NCBI GenBank assembly: GCA_023512105.1
Contig: JAIMAE010000014.1
Location: forward strand, 1-36,252
DNA from: Bacillota bacterium
Lineage (GTDB): Bacteria > Bacillota > Sulfobacillia > Sulfobacillales > Sulfobacillaceae
DNA: 36,252 nucleotides
Direction: 5' to 3'
Part shown: positions 7,585 through 14,015 of the stretch, piece by piece
Numbering within the stretch: position 1 is the first letter of the stretch
How the letters are laid out: each line of letters starts with the position of its first letter
Made by a program: the position numbers and the translations under genes
The notes under the pieces: model-generated
What the model saw: the letters and a program-made list of their open reading frames with translations, nothing else
Told to the model about the DNA's origin: nothing
Databases searched by the model: none

Positions 7585-8151
7585 ATGCGTCCCATGCCCC
7601 ATGAGGAATGGAATCCGGGATTGGACCCGCCGCTTCGCCAGCTGGTGGAGACCCGCCACATTGTAGAAGGCGCGCTATACGGGACGGTGCCGGAAGAGGT
7701 GCTGCAGGAGTCGGACAAACGGGCCCTGCTCCAAGCCGGATGGACGCGCCGGCCTTACCGCGACGGTTCGGTGTTCGAGCCGCCCACGGCGGCGGTGGAG
7801 TGGGAACGCCTCAAAGGCGAATACCGCGACCTTTTGTTTCACGCCGTACACCACAAGGCGCCAGCCGATACGCCCTGGGTGGGAAGCCGGTTGGAAATCT
7901 TAAACGCGGTGGTGGAGTCGGCCTGGGAGGAACGCCAAGAAGAGTTGCGGGTTCTGCTCAACGCCTGGGCCTACACCTCGCTTTGGCAAGTCGATCCCGA
8001 CGGACAAAGGCCGCTGGAAAGCCAGGAGGTCTTTTTCTTCTACACGGCGCGAATGCGCGACGCGGCCGTCCGCGCCTTGCGCGAAGGTTTAACCGCTCCC
8101 GACGCCGAAGACAACTTTTGGGCCATGATCGACGCCTTGGTCGAAGGCTGA
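7585..8151 (+). CDS. Unknown protein, 188 aa
   Basis: I do not recognise a family. The protein is soluble, acidic and rich in Trp, Arg and Glu, without signal peptide or membrane segment. Two helical regions dominate (LRQLVETRHIVEGALYG near the start; ESAWEERQEELRVLLNAW in the middle). A His pair (HAVHHKAP) could bind metal, but no known motif is evident. ATG 7585 follows GAAGGAG. ATG 7594 is an alternative start 9 nt on, with wider spacing. A longer upstream frame lacks coding character. It is a single gene between the divergent cytochrome c and the convergent GNAT gene, whose stop is 2 nt away. Confidence 0.75.
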   Translation: MRPMPHEEWNPGLDPPLRQLVETRHIVEGALYGTVPEEVLQESDKRALLQAGWTRRPYRDGSVFEPPTAAVEWERLKGEYRDLLFHAVHHKAPADTPWVGSRLEILNAVVESAWEERQEELRVLLNAWAYTSLWQVDPDGQRPLESQEVFFFYTARMRDAAVRALREGLTAPDAEDNFWAMIDALVEG

Positions 8152-8153
8152 GA

Positions 8154-8693
8154 CTAGGGGGAGGAGGATTCGGGCGACCGAAACGGGGCCCACTTGGCCA
8201 TCCAGATCTCATCCACCCACTGGTCGTCGATACGGTATTGCCGATAGCGACGCCCTTCTTCCTGGTAGCCGAGGCGGTGGTACAGCCGCAGCGCAGGTTG
8301 GTTGCTGGCAAACACCGCCAGGCTGATCTTGGCTATTCCCTCCGCGCTCGCCCAAGCTTCGGCCTCGCGAACCAGCCGTTCGCCCAGGCGCCGCCCCCGC
8401 CAGGCTGGGAGCAGTGCCATCCCGAAGGTGGCGGTATGCCGATTTTTGTGCCAGGCGCCGCGAATCATCTCCAGGGTACCCACCACCTGCGAACCGGCGC
8501 GGACCACCAGGATGAGCTGGAGATGGGGATCGGCCTGGAGGATCACCTGGCGTTGCTGTTCTGCTGACCAAATCGGCCCCTCGTTGGCGATGTAACGCCC
8601 TTCCGCCCCGACTGCCGCCAGCACCCCGACGATTCCCTCCGCATCCGCCGGCACCGCCCGCTCAACCGTGACCTCCGGACCCAAGTCCCCCAT
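8154..8693 (-). CDS. GNAT-family N-acetyltransferase
   Basis: 179 aa with a single GNAT domain. The beta4-alpha3 acetyl-CoA site reads FGMALLPAWRGRRLGERLV, a variant of the R/Q-x-x-G-x-G/A loop (RGRRLG). Downstream NQPALRLYHRLGYQEEGRR is the usual RimL/PhnO-like C-terminal motif in which Asn and Tyr line the active site. It transfers an acetyl group from acetyl-CoA to an amine. The acceptor is not predictable. GGAGGGG precedes ATG 8693. It follows metX by 28 nt on the same strand and may be co-transcribed with it. Confidence 0.88.
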   Translation of the reverse strand: MGDLGPEVTVERAVPADAEGIVGVLAAVGAEGRYIANEGPIWSAEQQRQVILQADPHLQLILVVRAGSQVVGTLEMIRGAWHKNRHTATFGMALLPAWRGRRLGERLVREAEAWASAEGIAKISLAVFASNQPALRLYHRLGYQEEGRRYRQYRIDDQWVDEIWMAKWAPFRSPESSSP

Positions 8694-8721
8694 GCCCCTC
8701 CGCCCCCTTCCCCGCTCCAGG

Positions 8722-9837
8722 CTACGGCTGAAGTTCGGTCAAAAACTCCGCGATCAGGCGTCCGGTCACTACCTGTTCAACCAGAAAGGTGTCGTGGCCC
8801 CAGGGGCCGGGCAGGGTCACGTAATCGGCGTTGACGCCTTGGTCGCGCAACCACGCCCAGGAGGCGCGAATCTCGTCCAGTGGGTAGAGCATGTCGGACT
8901 CGATCCCGATCAGGCGCATGCGAATGCCGGCCAGGTGGGTCACCGGGTGTTCGCGCAAGTCAAACCGGTCCATGGCCGAGGTCAAGCAGAGATAGGTGTT
9001 GGCGTCAAAACGCCGAACCAGCTTCTCTCCTTGGTAGCGCAAGTAGGAGGCCACCTCGAAGTCGGCCAGGTCGGGATTCCACTGGCGCCCAAACTTGCGC
9101 TCCATCGACTCCGGACTTTGATACGAAATCATGTCTGCCATCCGCGCCACCGCTAATCCCACCTCCGGTCCCGGCCCGTGGTCGTAGTAATCCCCGCCCC
9201 GAAAGGCCGGATCGTTGGCGATGGCCGTCCGTCCAACCACGTGGTAGGCAATCGCCCACGGAGAATGCATCACCGGGGCGCCGATGGCAATCAGACTGGC
9301 CACCTCGTCGCCGTACAGCGCCGCATAGGCGTAGGCGATCATCCCCCCCATGGAGCCTCCCACCACGTGCACTCGCCCAATCCCCAGGGCCTCCACCAGC
9401 CGATGGACGGCCCGCGCCATGTCAAACAGGCTGACCTCGGGGAATGCCGACCCCCAGGGGCGTCCGTCCGGGCGGCGACTGGCCGGCCCGGTCGAGCCCA
9501 TGGCTCCCCCCAAGACGTTGGCCGCCACCACCCGCCAGCGCCGGGTGTCCACCGCCTTTCCGGCGCCCACCACCCCTTCCCACCATCCCGGGCGATCCCC
9601 GAGTCCGTGGCTGGCCACGTGGCTATCTCCGGTCAGGGCATGGAAGATCAACACCGCCGGCTCCGAGACCTGGGCCGGCCCCCATTCCTCCCAGGCCAAC
9701 GTCAGCCCGGGCAGGGTCGCCCCGCAATCCAGGCGGAAGGGCTCCTCGAACCTGGCAAATTGTAAGCCGGGCCACGGAAACCCGGCGCTGTGGTGCCACG
9801 GTCGCACCACGTCAGGGTACTGTTGGACAATGTTCAT
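8722..9837 (-). CDS. metX: Homoserine O-acyltransferase MetX
   Basis: This is a 371-aa alpha/beta-hydrolase-fold enzyme that activates homoserine, usually with acetyl-CoA, for methionine synthesis. The nucleophile is S162 in VVGGSMGGM. The catalytic Asp is in IGIESDMLYP and the His in GPWGHDTFLVE. The oxyanion and family motif is NVLGGAMGSTGP, where most MetX have NVLGGCQGSTGP, a small local change. The start ATG 9837 follows AAGGAC. Acetyl versus succinyl specificity cannot be assigned by eye. With cysK in the same window, direct or trans-sulfurylation can feed methionine synthesis, but no metY/metB gene is seen. No S-box or T-box leader is apparent. Confidence 0.93.
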   Translation of the reverse strand: MNIVQQYPDVVRPWHHSAGFPWPGLQFARFEEPFRLDCGATLPGLTLAWEEWGPAQVSEPAVLIFHALTGDSHVASHGLGDRPGWWEGVVGAGKAVDTRRWRVVAANVLGGAMGSTGPASRRPDGRPWGSAFPEVSLFDMARAVHRLVEALGIGRVHVVGGSMGGMIAYAYAALYGDEVASLIAIGAPVMHSPWAIAYHVVGRTAIANDPAFRGGDYYDHGPGPEVGLAVARMADMISYQSPESMERKFGRQWNPDLADFEVASYLRYQGEKLVRRFDANTYLCLTSAMDRFDLREHPVTHLAGIRMRLIGIESDMLYPLDEIRASWAWLRDQGVNADYVTLPGPWGHDTFLVEQVVTGRLIAEFLTELQP

Positions 9838-9856
9838 GTTGTCCTTATGCTACCAA

Positions 9857-9885
9857 ATTCCAAGGCAGTGCGGCCACTTTTGCAA
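9857..9885 (-). promoter_or_regulatory. Possible metX promoter
   Basis: On the minus strand TTGCAA (9885-9880) and TGGAAT (9862-9857) are separated by 17 nt. Transcription would begin only about 12 nt upstream of metX, leaving just enough room for its ribosome site. Moderate match only. Confidence 0.35.
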
Positions 9886-9987
9886 CCTCTCCAAGCGGTC
9901 CGGCGCCGGCCGCGACGCGCCAATCCACCGAGAGCGCGGGCCGCTCGCCGCCTACCCTGGCGTCCGGCCGCGAAACTTCGGCGTCGA

Positions 9988-10017
9988 TTGACAGGATTTT
10001 AGGCCGGGGCCTAGAAT
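9988..10017 (+). promoter_or_regulatory. proC: proC promoter (sigma-A type)
   Basis: Consensus TTGACA (9988-9993) and TAGAAT (10012-10017) are separated by 18 nt. The transcript would start near 10024 and carry a leader of about 125 nt before the proC GTG. Confidence 0.7.
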
Positions 10018-10149
10018 AAGGCAAAGTTTCTCCTTGTCCGCCCGAACTTTTTCACCTGGTCCGGCCTGAGGAGGCGAATGGCGCCAGGGCATCCGGGGGA
10101 CCCCAGAAATGGCGGGCAACCAGACAGAGGTTTTTTAAGGAGGGTCACC

Positions 10150-10956
10150 GTGCAAAACCTGGTTGTGATGGGGGCCGGCAATTTGGCGCACGCGCTGGTC
10201 CAAGGCTGGCAACGGATCCCCAATCCGAGGTGGACCGTGTGGGTCTTGGCCCGCTCGGCGAGTTACCTGGAAAAGGGCTGGCGTCCCTGGCCCGCTCCCA
10301 TCACCACCGATCCGGCCATCTTGCGGGAGGCCCACTTGGTGGTGCTGGCCGTCAAACCCAAGGATGTGGAGGCCGCCTGCGCGACCTTGCGCGAGCAGGC
10401 CCCACCCGACGTCCCGGTCTTGTCGATGGTGGCCGGACTGTCTTTGCAACGGTTGCGCCAAGCGCTCCCGGAGAGCCCACTGGTCCGAGCCATGCCCAAT
10501 ATCTGCAGCGCCGTGGGCGAAGGGATTACCGCGGTCAGTTTCGACCGCCACCGCGCTCCCGATCCGGCGGAGATTCGCCGCCTGCTGGAGACGCTGGGCG
10601 ATGTGGTGGAAGTGGACGAGGCGTTGATCGACCCGATCACCGCCCTTTCCGGCAGCGGCCCGGCCTACGCCTATGTGCTGTTGGAAGCCTTGATTGAGGC
10701 AGGAATTCGGCTCGGCATCGATCCCGAACTGGCCAGGCGCCTGTCGGTGCAGACCCTGCGCGGCGCGGCCCAATTGGCCCACGCGGAGCCGCAGCTGACC
10801 CCTCCGCAACTGATTCGCCTCATCGCTTCGCCCGGGGGCACCACCGAGGCGGCCTTGGGCCGGCTGGAGGCCGAGGGCGTCAAGACGGCCTTGTGCGACG
10901 CCATCTTCCAGGCCCGCTCGCAGGCCGCCCGCCTGGGTCAGGCGCAACAGGCCTAA
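10150..10956 (+). CDS. proC: Pyrroline-5-carboxylate reductase ProC
   Basis: This is the last step of proline synthesis: P5C plus NAD(P)H to proline. 268 aa. The N-terminal Rossmann fold has GAGNLA at residues 8-13. AVKPKD, the RAMPNICSAVGEG substrate/cofactor loop and the C-terminal dimer signature ALSGSGPAYAYVLLEALIEAG follow, then ASPGGTTEAALGRLE. GTG 10150 is preceded by AAGGAGGG and starts exactly at the Rossmann strand. An in-frame ATG 10078, although it has GAGGAGG nearby, would add 24 residues (GHPGDPRNGG and so on) unlike any ProC N-terminus. Single-gene unit with its own promoter, ending in a strong hairpin convergent with sodA. Confidence 0.94.
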   Translation: MQNLVVMGAGNLAHALVQGWQRIPNPRWTVWVLARSASYLEKGWRPWPAPITTDPAILREAHLVVLAVKPKDVEAACATLREQAPPDVPVLSMVAGLSLQRLRQALPESPLVRAMPNICSAVGEGITAVSFDRHRAPDPAEIRRLLETLGDVVEVDEALIDPITALSGSGPAYAYVLLEALIEAGIRLGIDPELARRLSVQTLRGAAQLAHAEPQLTPPQLIRLIASPGGTTEAALGRLEAEGVKTALCDAIFQARSQAARLGQAQQA

Positions 10957-10969
10957 CCCCCGATTCCGC

Positions 10970-10999
10970 GGCCGCTCCCCTGCCTGCCAGGGAGCGGCC
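10970..10999. terminator. Strong hairpin between convergent proC and sodA
   Basis: A perfect 10-bp inverted repeat (GGCCGCTCCC / GGGAGCGGCC, arms 10970-10979 and 10990-10999) encloses a 10-nt loop. Neither side has a T-run, so it is terminator-like for both directions but not a classic intrinsic terminator. It could also act as an mRNA 3'-end stabiliser. Confidence 0.55.
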
Positions 11000-11032
11000 A
11001 GGTCCGAAAACGGGTCGACCGACGCCACCAGA

Positions 11033-11632
11033 CTACAAGTTGTACTTGGCCAAGCGCTGGTTCACCGCATCCCAGTCGATGTTCTGCATGAAGGCGTCTA
11101 TGTAAGGCGCACGCTTCACGCCGTAGTCGATGCCGTAGGCATGCTCATAGACGTCGAGGATCAACAGGGGATAGACCCCCCACGGCACCCCCACGTTGTG
11201 GGCATCTTGTCCGTACACCCGCAGCTTGCCGTCATCCAGCTCGTACCCCAGCACGACCCAGCCCCGTACCGCCAAGCCGGTGGACTTGAAGATGGTCTCG
11301 AAGCGCTCCCAGGATCCGAAGTCTCTTTCAATCAACTCCAAGATGCGTCCGTGAGCTTTACCGCCCTTGCCGCCGAGGTTGTCAAAATACCACTCGTGCA
11401 AGAGCGCGCCGTTGAGGCAGAAGGTCTCTTCCGTCTTCATGGCCCGAAGGTCGCTGTAGGACTGGTTGGCGGCGCTGTAGTCGACCGTCTCCAACTTGGT
11501 CCGAATCTCGTTGAGCTTGTTGACGTAGCCCTTATACAAAATCCCGTGATGCTGCTCGATTTCCTCTTTGCTGATACCCTGCATGGTCAAGCAGCTGGCT
11601 TTGAGGTCATGGGCCTTGCGCTCATAGGCCAT
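11033..11632 (-). CDS. sodA: Superoxide dismutase, Fe/Mn family
   Basis: This 199-aa cytoplasmic enzyme dismutates superoxide. Metal ligands are recognisable at H28 or H29 (EQHHGILYKGY), H79 (GALLHEWYFDNL), D160 and H164 (LILDVYEHAYGIDY). The active-site Gly/Gln region is KGGKAH. The sequence deviates from the textbook pattern: NHxxFW is LLHEWYF and DVWEHAY is DVYEHAY, as in a less studied Fe/Mn-SOD subgroup. Metal preference is therefore unclear. ATG 11632 follows AAGGGGG. It is a single gene with a likely promoter at 11686-11715. Confidence 0.9.
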   Translation of the reverse strand: MAYERKAHDLKASCLTMQGISKEEIEQHHGILYKGYVNKLNEIRTKLETVDYSAANQSYSDLRAMKTEETFCLNGALLHEWYFDNLGGKGGKAHGRILELIERDFGSWERFETIFKSTGLAVRGWVVLGYELDDGKLRVYGQDAHNVGVPWGVYPLLILDVYEHAYGIDYGVKRAPYIDAFMQNIDWDAVNQRLAKYNL

Positions 11633-11662
11633 CGGACATCCCCCTTCGGATTTGGAATTTTT

Positions 11663-11679
11663 GGAAGCCCCGAGCTTCC
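11663..11679. repeat. 6-bp inverted repeat in sodA leader
   Basis: GGAAGC-CCCGA-GCTTCC forms a short hairpin between the putative sodA promoter and its ribosome site. On the minus strand it is followed by AAAAATTCC, so it is not a terminator for sodA. It might affect mRNA stability. Confidence 0.4.
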
Positions 11680-11685
11680 CCTAGC

Positions 11686-11715
11686 AGTATAGCCTATCCC
11701 TCGGGACAAGGAAAA
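11686..11715 (-). promoter_or_regulatory. sodA: Probable sodA promoter
   Basis: Minus strand TATACT (11691-11686) with TTTTCC 18 nt upstream. The distance to the sodA ATG is about 54 nt. The -10 is good and the -35 poor. Confidence 0.45.
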
Positions 11716-11734
11716 GGCTGGCTCAGGGTCGACC

Positions 11735-11763
11735 TTGTCGGGCGGCTTGGCCTCTGCTATCCT
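11735..11763 (+). promoter_or_regulatory. Promoter upstream of HEARO-like RNA and his operon
   Basis: TTGTCG (11735-11740) and TATCCT (11758-11763) are 17 nt apart. The predicted start, near 11770, falls at the left edge of the HEARO-like RNA, so the RNA would form the 5' end of the his transcript unless it is processed. The match is fair, not perfect. Confidence 0.5.
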
Positions 11764-11766
11764 GAC

Positions 11767-11940
11767 GGCAAGCTAGATGTGAAGCGGCGGGTCACCCACC
11801 GGGGAAACGGCCAGAGGCCGCTGGTTACGCCGAGATGACCCGAGCCCAACGGCGGTTTGTGCGGTGGTCCTAGGTAAAGAGGCCTCGGCATTGCGGGGAC
11901 CGCCCGCGGGAAGTGAACTGCCGGTGTACGGCTTGGCCCC
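11767..11940 (+). ncRNA. HEARO-like RNA (omegaRNA of IsrB/IscB-type OMEGA elements), without ORF
   Basis: About 174 nt matching, from memory, the layout of HEARO RNA. The 5' part reads AGATGTGAAGCGG, then GGGGAAAC, then CTGGTTACGCCGAGATGA. Seen directly: stem AGCGGC/GCCGCT (11783-11788 with 11817-11822); CGGGTCA inside that hairpin is perfectly complementary to TGACCCG (11788-11794 with 11836-11842), a likely pseudoknot; stem GGCGGT/ACCGCC (11851-11856 with 11899-11904); 3' hairpin GCCG-GTGTA-CGGC (11920-11932); and end-to-end complementarity CAAGC (11769-11773) with GCTTG (11931-11935). The right end abuts ATGA (11941-11944), the flank motif reported for HEARO insertions and for IsrB target recognition (NTGA). 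No nuclease ORF is embedded, so any function would need a protein made elsewhere in the genome. The left boundary is approximate. Confidence 0.7.
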
Positions 11941-11944
11941 ATGA
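11941..11944 (+). other. ATGA flank at the right end of the HEARO-like element (putative TAM)
   Basis: The tetranucleotide directly after the element matches the ATGA/GTGA insertion-flank rule of HEARO elements. A guide, if any, would come from the sequence left of about 11767. It also begins a 9-codon frame ending in the TGA that overlaps the hisC ATG. Confidence 0.55.
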
Positions 11945-11966
11945 ACGACCAGGAAGCGAGGACGCG

Positions 11967-13079
11967 ATGAACGCCCCACGGATTCGACCGACGGTTTTGT
12001 CGTTGCCGGCTTACGAGCCTGGGCGCTCCCTGCAGAAGGTCAGGGAGGAGACCGGTACCAGTTCGTTGGTCAAGTTGGCCTCCAACGAGTCCTTGTGGGG
12101 GCCCTCGCCCCAGGCGCTGGCGGCGGCCCAAGCCGCCTTGAGCGAGTGCCACCTCTATCCGGAGGTGCGCTTTGAGCCTCTGCAGGCCGCTCTGGCCAAA
12201 GCCCACGGGCTGTCCAGCGACCAAATCCTGGTAGGCAACGGGGCCGACGATCTGCTCCGGGTGATCGCCACCGCCTGCTTGGAGCCAGGGAGCACCGCCA
12301 TTCACCTCGCCCCTAGTTTCTCGTACTACCGCACCGCGATCGTGTTGGCTCACGGCGAGCCGGTGGCCGCCCCGCTGACCGCCGACGGGGCTCCCGACCT
12401 GGAGGCGGTCCTGGACCGAGTCACCCCCGCCACCCGGCTGATCTTCCTCTGCAGCCCCAACAATCCGACCGGCAACATCGTGCGGCGACCGGCCTGGGAC
12501 GCTTTCTTAGACCGCCTTCCGCCCGAGGTGCTGGTGGTGGTGGATCAGGCCTATGCGGAGTTTTGCCTGGACTCTGCTCATCCTTCGTTGGTGAGAGAAA
12601 TCCGCGCCGGGCGGCCGGTGGTGATGGTCCGCACCTTGTCTAAAGCCTACGGTCTGGCCGGCCTGCGGATCGGTTGGCTGGCCGCGCCGTCCGCCTTGGT
12701 CCAGGTCTTCGAACGCGTCCGCGACCCGTTTGCGGTCAACCTGGTGGCCCAGCGAGCGGCAGTAGCTGCCGTGGAGGACCAGGCCTGGCTACAGCGGGTG
12801 CTGGCCGAGACCACCCTGGGACGGGAGCGGCTGCGAGAAGCCCTGGTGGCCCGGGGACTAGCCGTCTACCCCAGCGAGGCCAACTTCCTGCTGGTGGAGG
12901 TCCCGGATGACGCGCGCGCGGTCGCCCAGGCGATGGAGCGCCAAGGGGTAATCGTCCGCCCGGCCTCGAGTTTTGGCCTACCCCGCCACATCCGGGTCAC
13001 AGTTGGACCGACCTGGGCCCAAGACCGGTTTTTAGAGGCCCTGGACACGGTGTTGGCCAACCGTCCAGGCCGCGATTGA
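11967..13079 (+). CDS. hisC: Histidinol-phosphate aminotransferase
   Basis: This is a 370-aa fold-type-I PLP aminotransferase that converts imidazole-acetol phosphate and glutamate to histidinol phosphate. Visible: KLASNESLWGPSP near the N-terminus, NGADDLLRVI (phosphate-binding region), CSPNNPTGN, VVDQAYAEF (PLP Asp), and TLSKAYGLAGLRIGW with Schiff-base lysine K226. The C-terminal Arg for the substrate phosphate/carboxylate is in RHIRVTVG. ATG 11967 is chosen because the protein begins like other HisC. The upstream frame to 11913 runs into the HEARO-like RNA. First gene of the his operon, 26 nt after that element. Confidence 0.93.
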   Translation: MNAPRIRPTVLSLPAYEPGRSLQKVREETGTSSLVKLASNESLWGPSPQALAAAQAALSECHLYPEVRFEPLQAALAKAHGLSSDQILVGNGADDLLRVIATACLEPGSTAIHLAPSFSYYRTAIVLAHGEPVAAPLTADGAPDLEAVLDRVTPATRLIFLCSPNNPTGNIVRRPAWDAFLDRLPPEVLVVVDQAYAEFCLDSAHPSLVREIRAGRPVVMVRTLSKAYGLAGLRIGWLAAPSALVQVFERVRDPFAVNLVAQRAAVAAVEDQAWLQRVLAETTLGRERLREALVARGLAVYPSEANFLLVEVPDDARAVAQAMERQGVIVRPASSFGLPRHIRVTVGPTWAQDRFLEALDTVLANRPGRD

Positions 13080-13111
13080 CCAGAGAAGGCGACGATTTGT
13101 GGCGCGCCTAC

Positions 13112-13141
13112 TTTACTTCGCTAATGCACTAACGCGATAAT
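13112..13141 (+). promoter_or_regulatory. Possible internal promoter before hisZ
   Basis: TTTACT and GATAAT are 18 nt apart in the 81-nt gap between hisC and hisZ, which is locally A+T-richer than its surroundings. It could let hisZ-hisIE be transcribed separately from hisC. Weak match. Confidence 0.3.
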
Positions 13142-13160
13142 GTAGTAGTGAGGTGATGGA

Positions 13161-14015
13161 GTGCAGGAGTGGCTTGCGGAGGAGACGCGACGATATCAAG
13201 AGACGCTCCAGCTGATCGGGCAGTTGGTGAGGGCCGGATTTTCCCCCATCCCCACCGACCCCTCTGAGCCAGAAGAACCGGGCGAGCAAGGGCGGATGCG
13301 GCGCGACCACACCGTGGCCATCGTCGAGCGCCTCTCCAGCTGGTCGCCCCAGCGCCTGAGCTTGCCCTTGCGGGTCTTTTCGAGCGGCCCGGTCTACGAA
13401 CACGGGCGCTGGGCAGACAGCCTGGATGTGGAGTATGTGGAGGATGGCGCAACCCAAGGGGAAGCCGAAGTCTTCCAGCTCATCCAGCGGTTGGTGGAAA
13501 GCCGCGCCAGCCAGGCCGAGCTGGTCTTGGCGCTGGGGCACATCGGCCTGCTTGAGGCGCTGTGCCAAGCCAGTGGACTAGATTCGGAGGGGGTGGAATC
13601 GGTGCGGCGCTCGCTCTCCCAAGGAAAAATCGCCGAGGCCAAGCGGTTCCTTCTCAACCTCGGCGCCGAGTGGGCAGAGTGGCTCTGCCCGCTGTCGGCC
13701 GAGCGCTGGCAACGCCACTTGGCCCCCTGGTTGGAGCAGGTGGCCCCGCCAGCCGCCCAGGAGTCCCAGCGGCTTTACGCCCTGGCCGCGGCCACCGGGC
13801 TTTCCACCCGCTGGGACCTCTCCCTGACTGGCTCATGGCCGTACTACACCGGCTTGGTGTTTTCACTCTACGAAGTCGGGTTGGGCCAGGCCTTAATCAA
13901 AGGGGGACGGTTTCGGGTGGTGCAGGGAAGCCGGGAGTTTCGTGGAGTAGGGTTTACGTTGTGGCTTGACCCCTGGTTCCGCCGTCCTTTGGGGTCGGCA
14001 GGAGGCTTGGCATGA
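13161..14015 (+). CDS. hisZ: ATP phosphoribosyltransferase regulatory subunit HisZ (compact form)
   Basis: 284 aa, a class-II aminoacyl-tRNA-synthetase-like paralogue that forms the active and His-regulated ATP-PRT complex with short-form HisG. The family features seen are the motif-2-like region (RMRRDHTVAIVERL, then LPLRVFSSGPVYEHG), GEAEVFQLI and the histidine-site segment SWPYYTGLVFSLYEVG. It is clearly shorter than typical HisZ (about 320-400 aa) and lacks the usual N-terminal PxGxRDxLP block. GTG 13161 follows GAGGTGA. It overlaps hisG by 4 nt (ATGA). Its presence fits the short HisG next door. Confidence 0.85.
   Translation: MQEWLAEETRRYQETLQLIGQLVRAGFSPIPTDPSEPEEPGEQGRMRRDHTVAIVERLSSWSPQRLSLPLRVFSSGPVYEHGRWADSLDVEYVEDGATQGEAEVFQLIQRLVESRASQAELVLALGHIGLLEALCQASGLDSEGVESVRRSLSQGKIAEAKRFLLNLGAEWAEWLCPLSAERWQRHLAPWLEQVAPPAAQESQRLYALAAATGLSTRWDLSLTGSWPYYTGLVFSLYEVGLGQALIKGGRFRVVQGSREFRGVGFTLWLDPWFRRPLGSAGGLA

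Larger units (their letters stand above)
9838..10149. other. Divergent metX/proC control region
   Basis: These 312 nt hold no gene that I can support. The metX side (9838-9890) has a possible promoter. The middle (9890-9985) is very G+C-rich with no clear structure. The proC side has a good promoter at 9988-10017 and then a leader of about 125 nt. The leader includes a GGGG-GA-CCCC mini-hairpin (about 10094-10103), a GCGGGCAACC segment and the proC ribosome site. I find no convincing match to a riboswitch class. Confidence 0.5.

Noticed and set aside
10094-10135. SAM-I (S-box) riboswitch before proC
   Set aside because: GAAATGGCGGGCAACCAG resembles the S-box core GAAACCCGGCAACC only in part. 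The required P1 helix, kink-turn and terminator are missing, and proC is not a methionine gene.
10078-10149. Earlier ATG start for proC
   Set aside because: In frame and near GAGGAGG, but it adds 24 residues that do not resemble ProC. GTG 10150 has AAGGAGGG and begins at the Rossmann strand.
11800-11966. T-box or cobalamin riboswitch upstream of hisC
   Set aside because: The GGGGACCGCCCGCGGGA stretch faintly recalls T-box (GGUGGNACCGCG) or B12-element parts, but there is no specifier loop, no B12 box and no terminator/antiterminator pair. The HEARO layout accounts for the same bases.
11757-12353. Minus-strand open frame across the HEARO-like region and hisC start
   Set aside because: It overlaps the clearly coding hisC N-terminus in antisense and has low-complexity Arg/Gly/Pro content. 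The structured RNA on the plus strand explains the region better.
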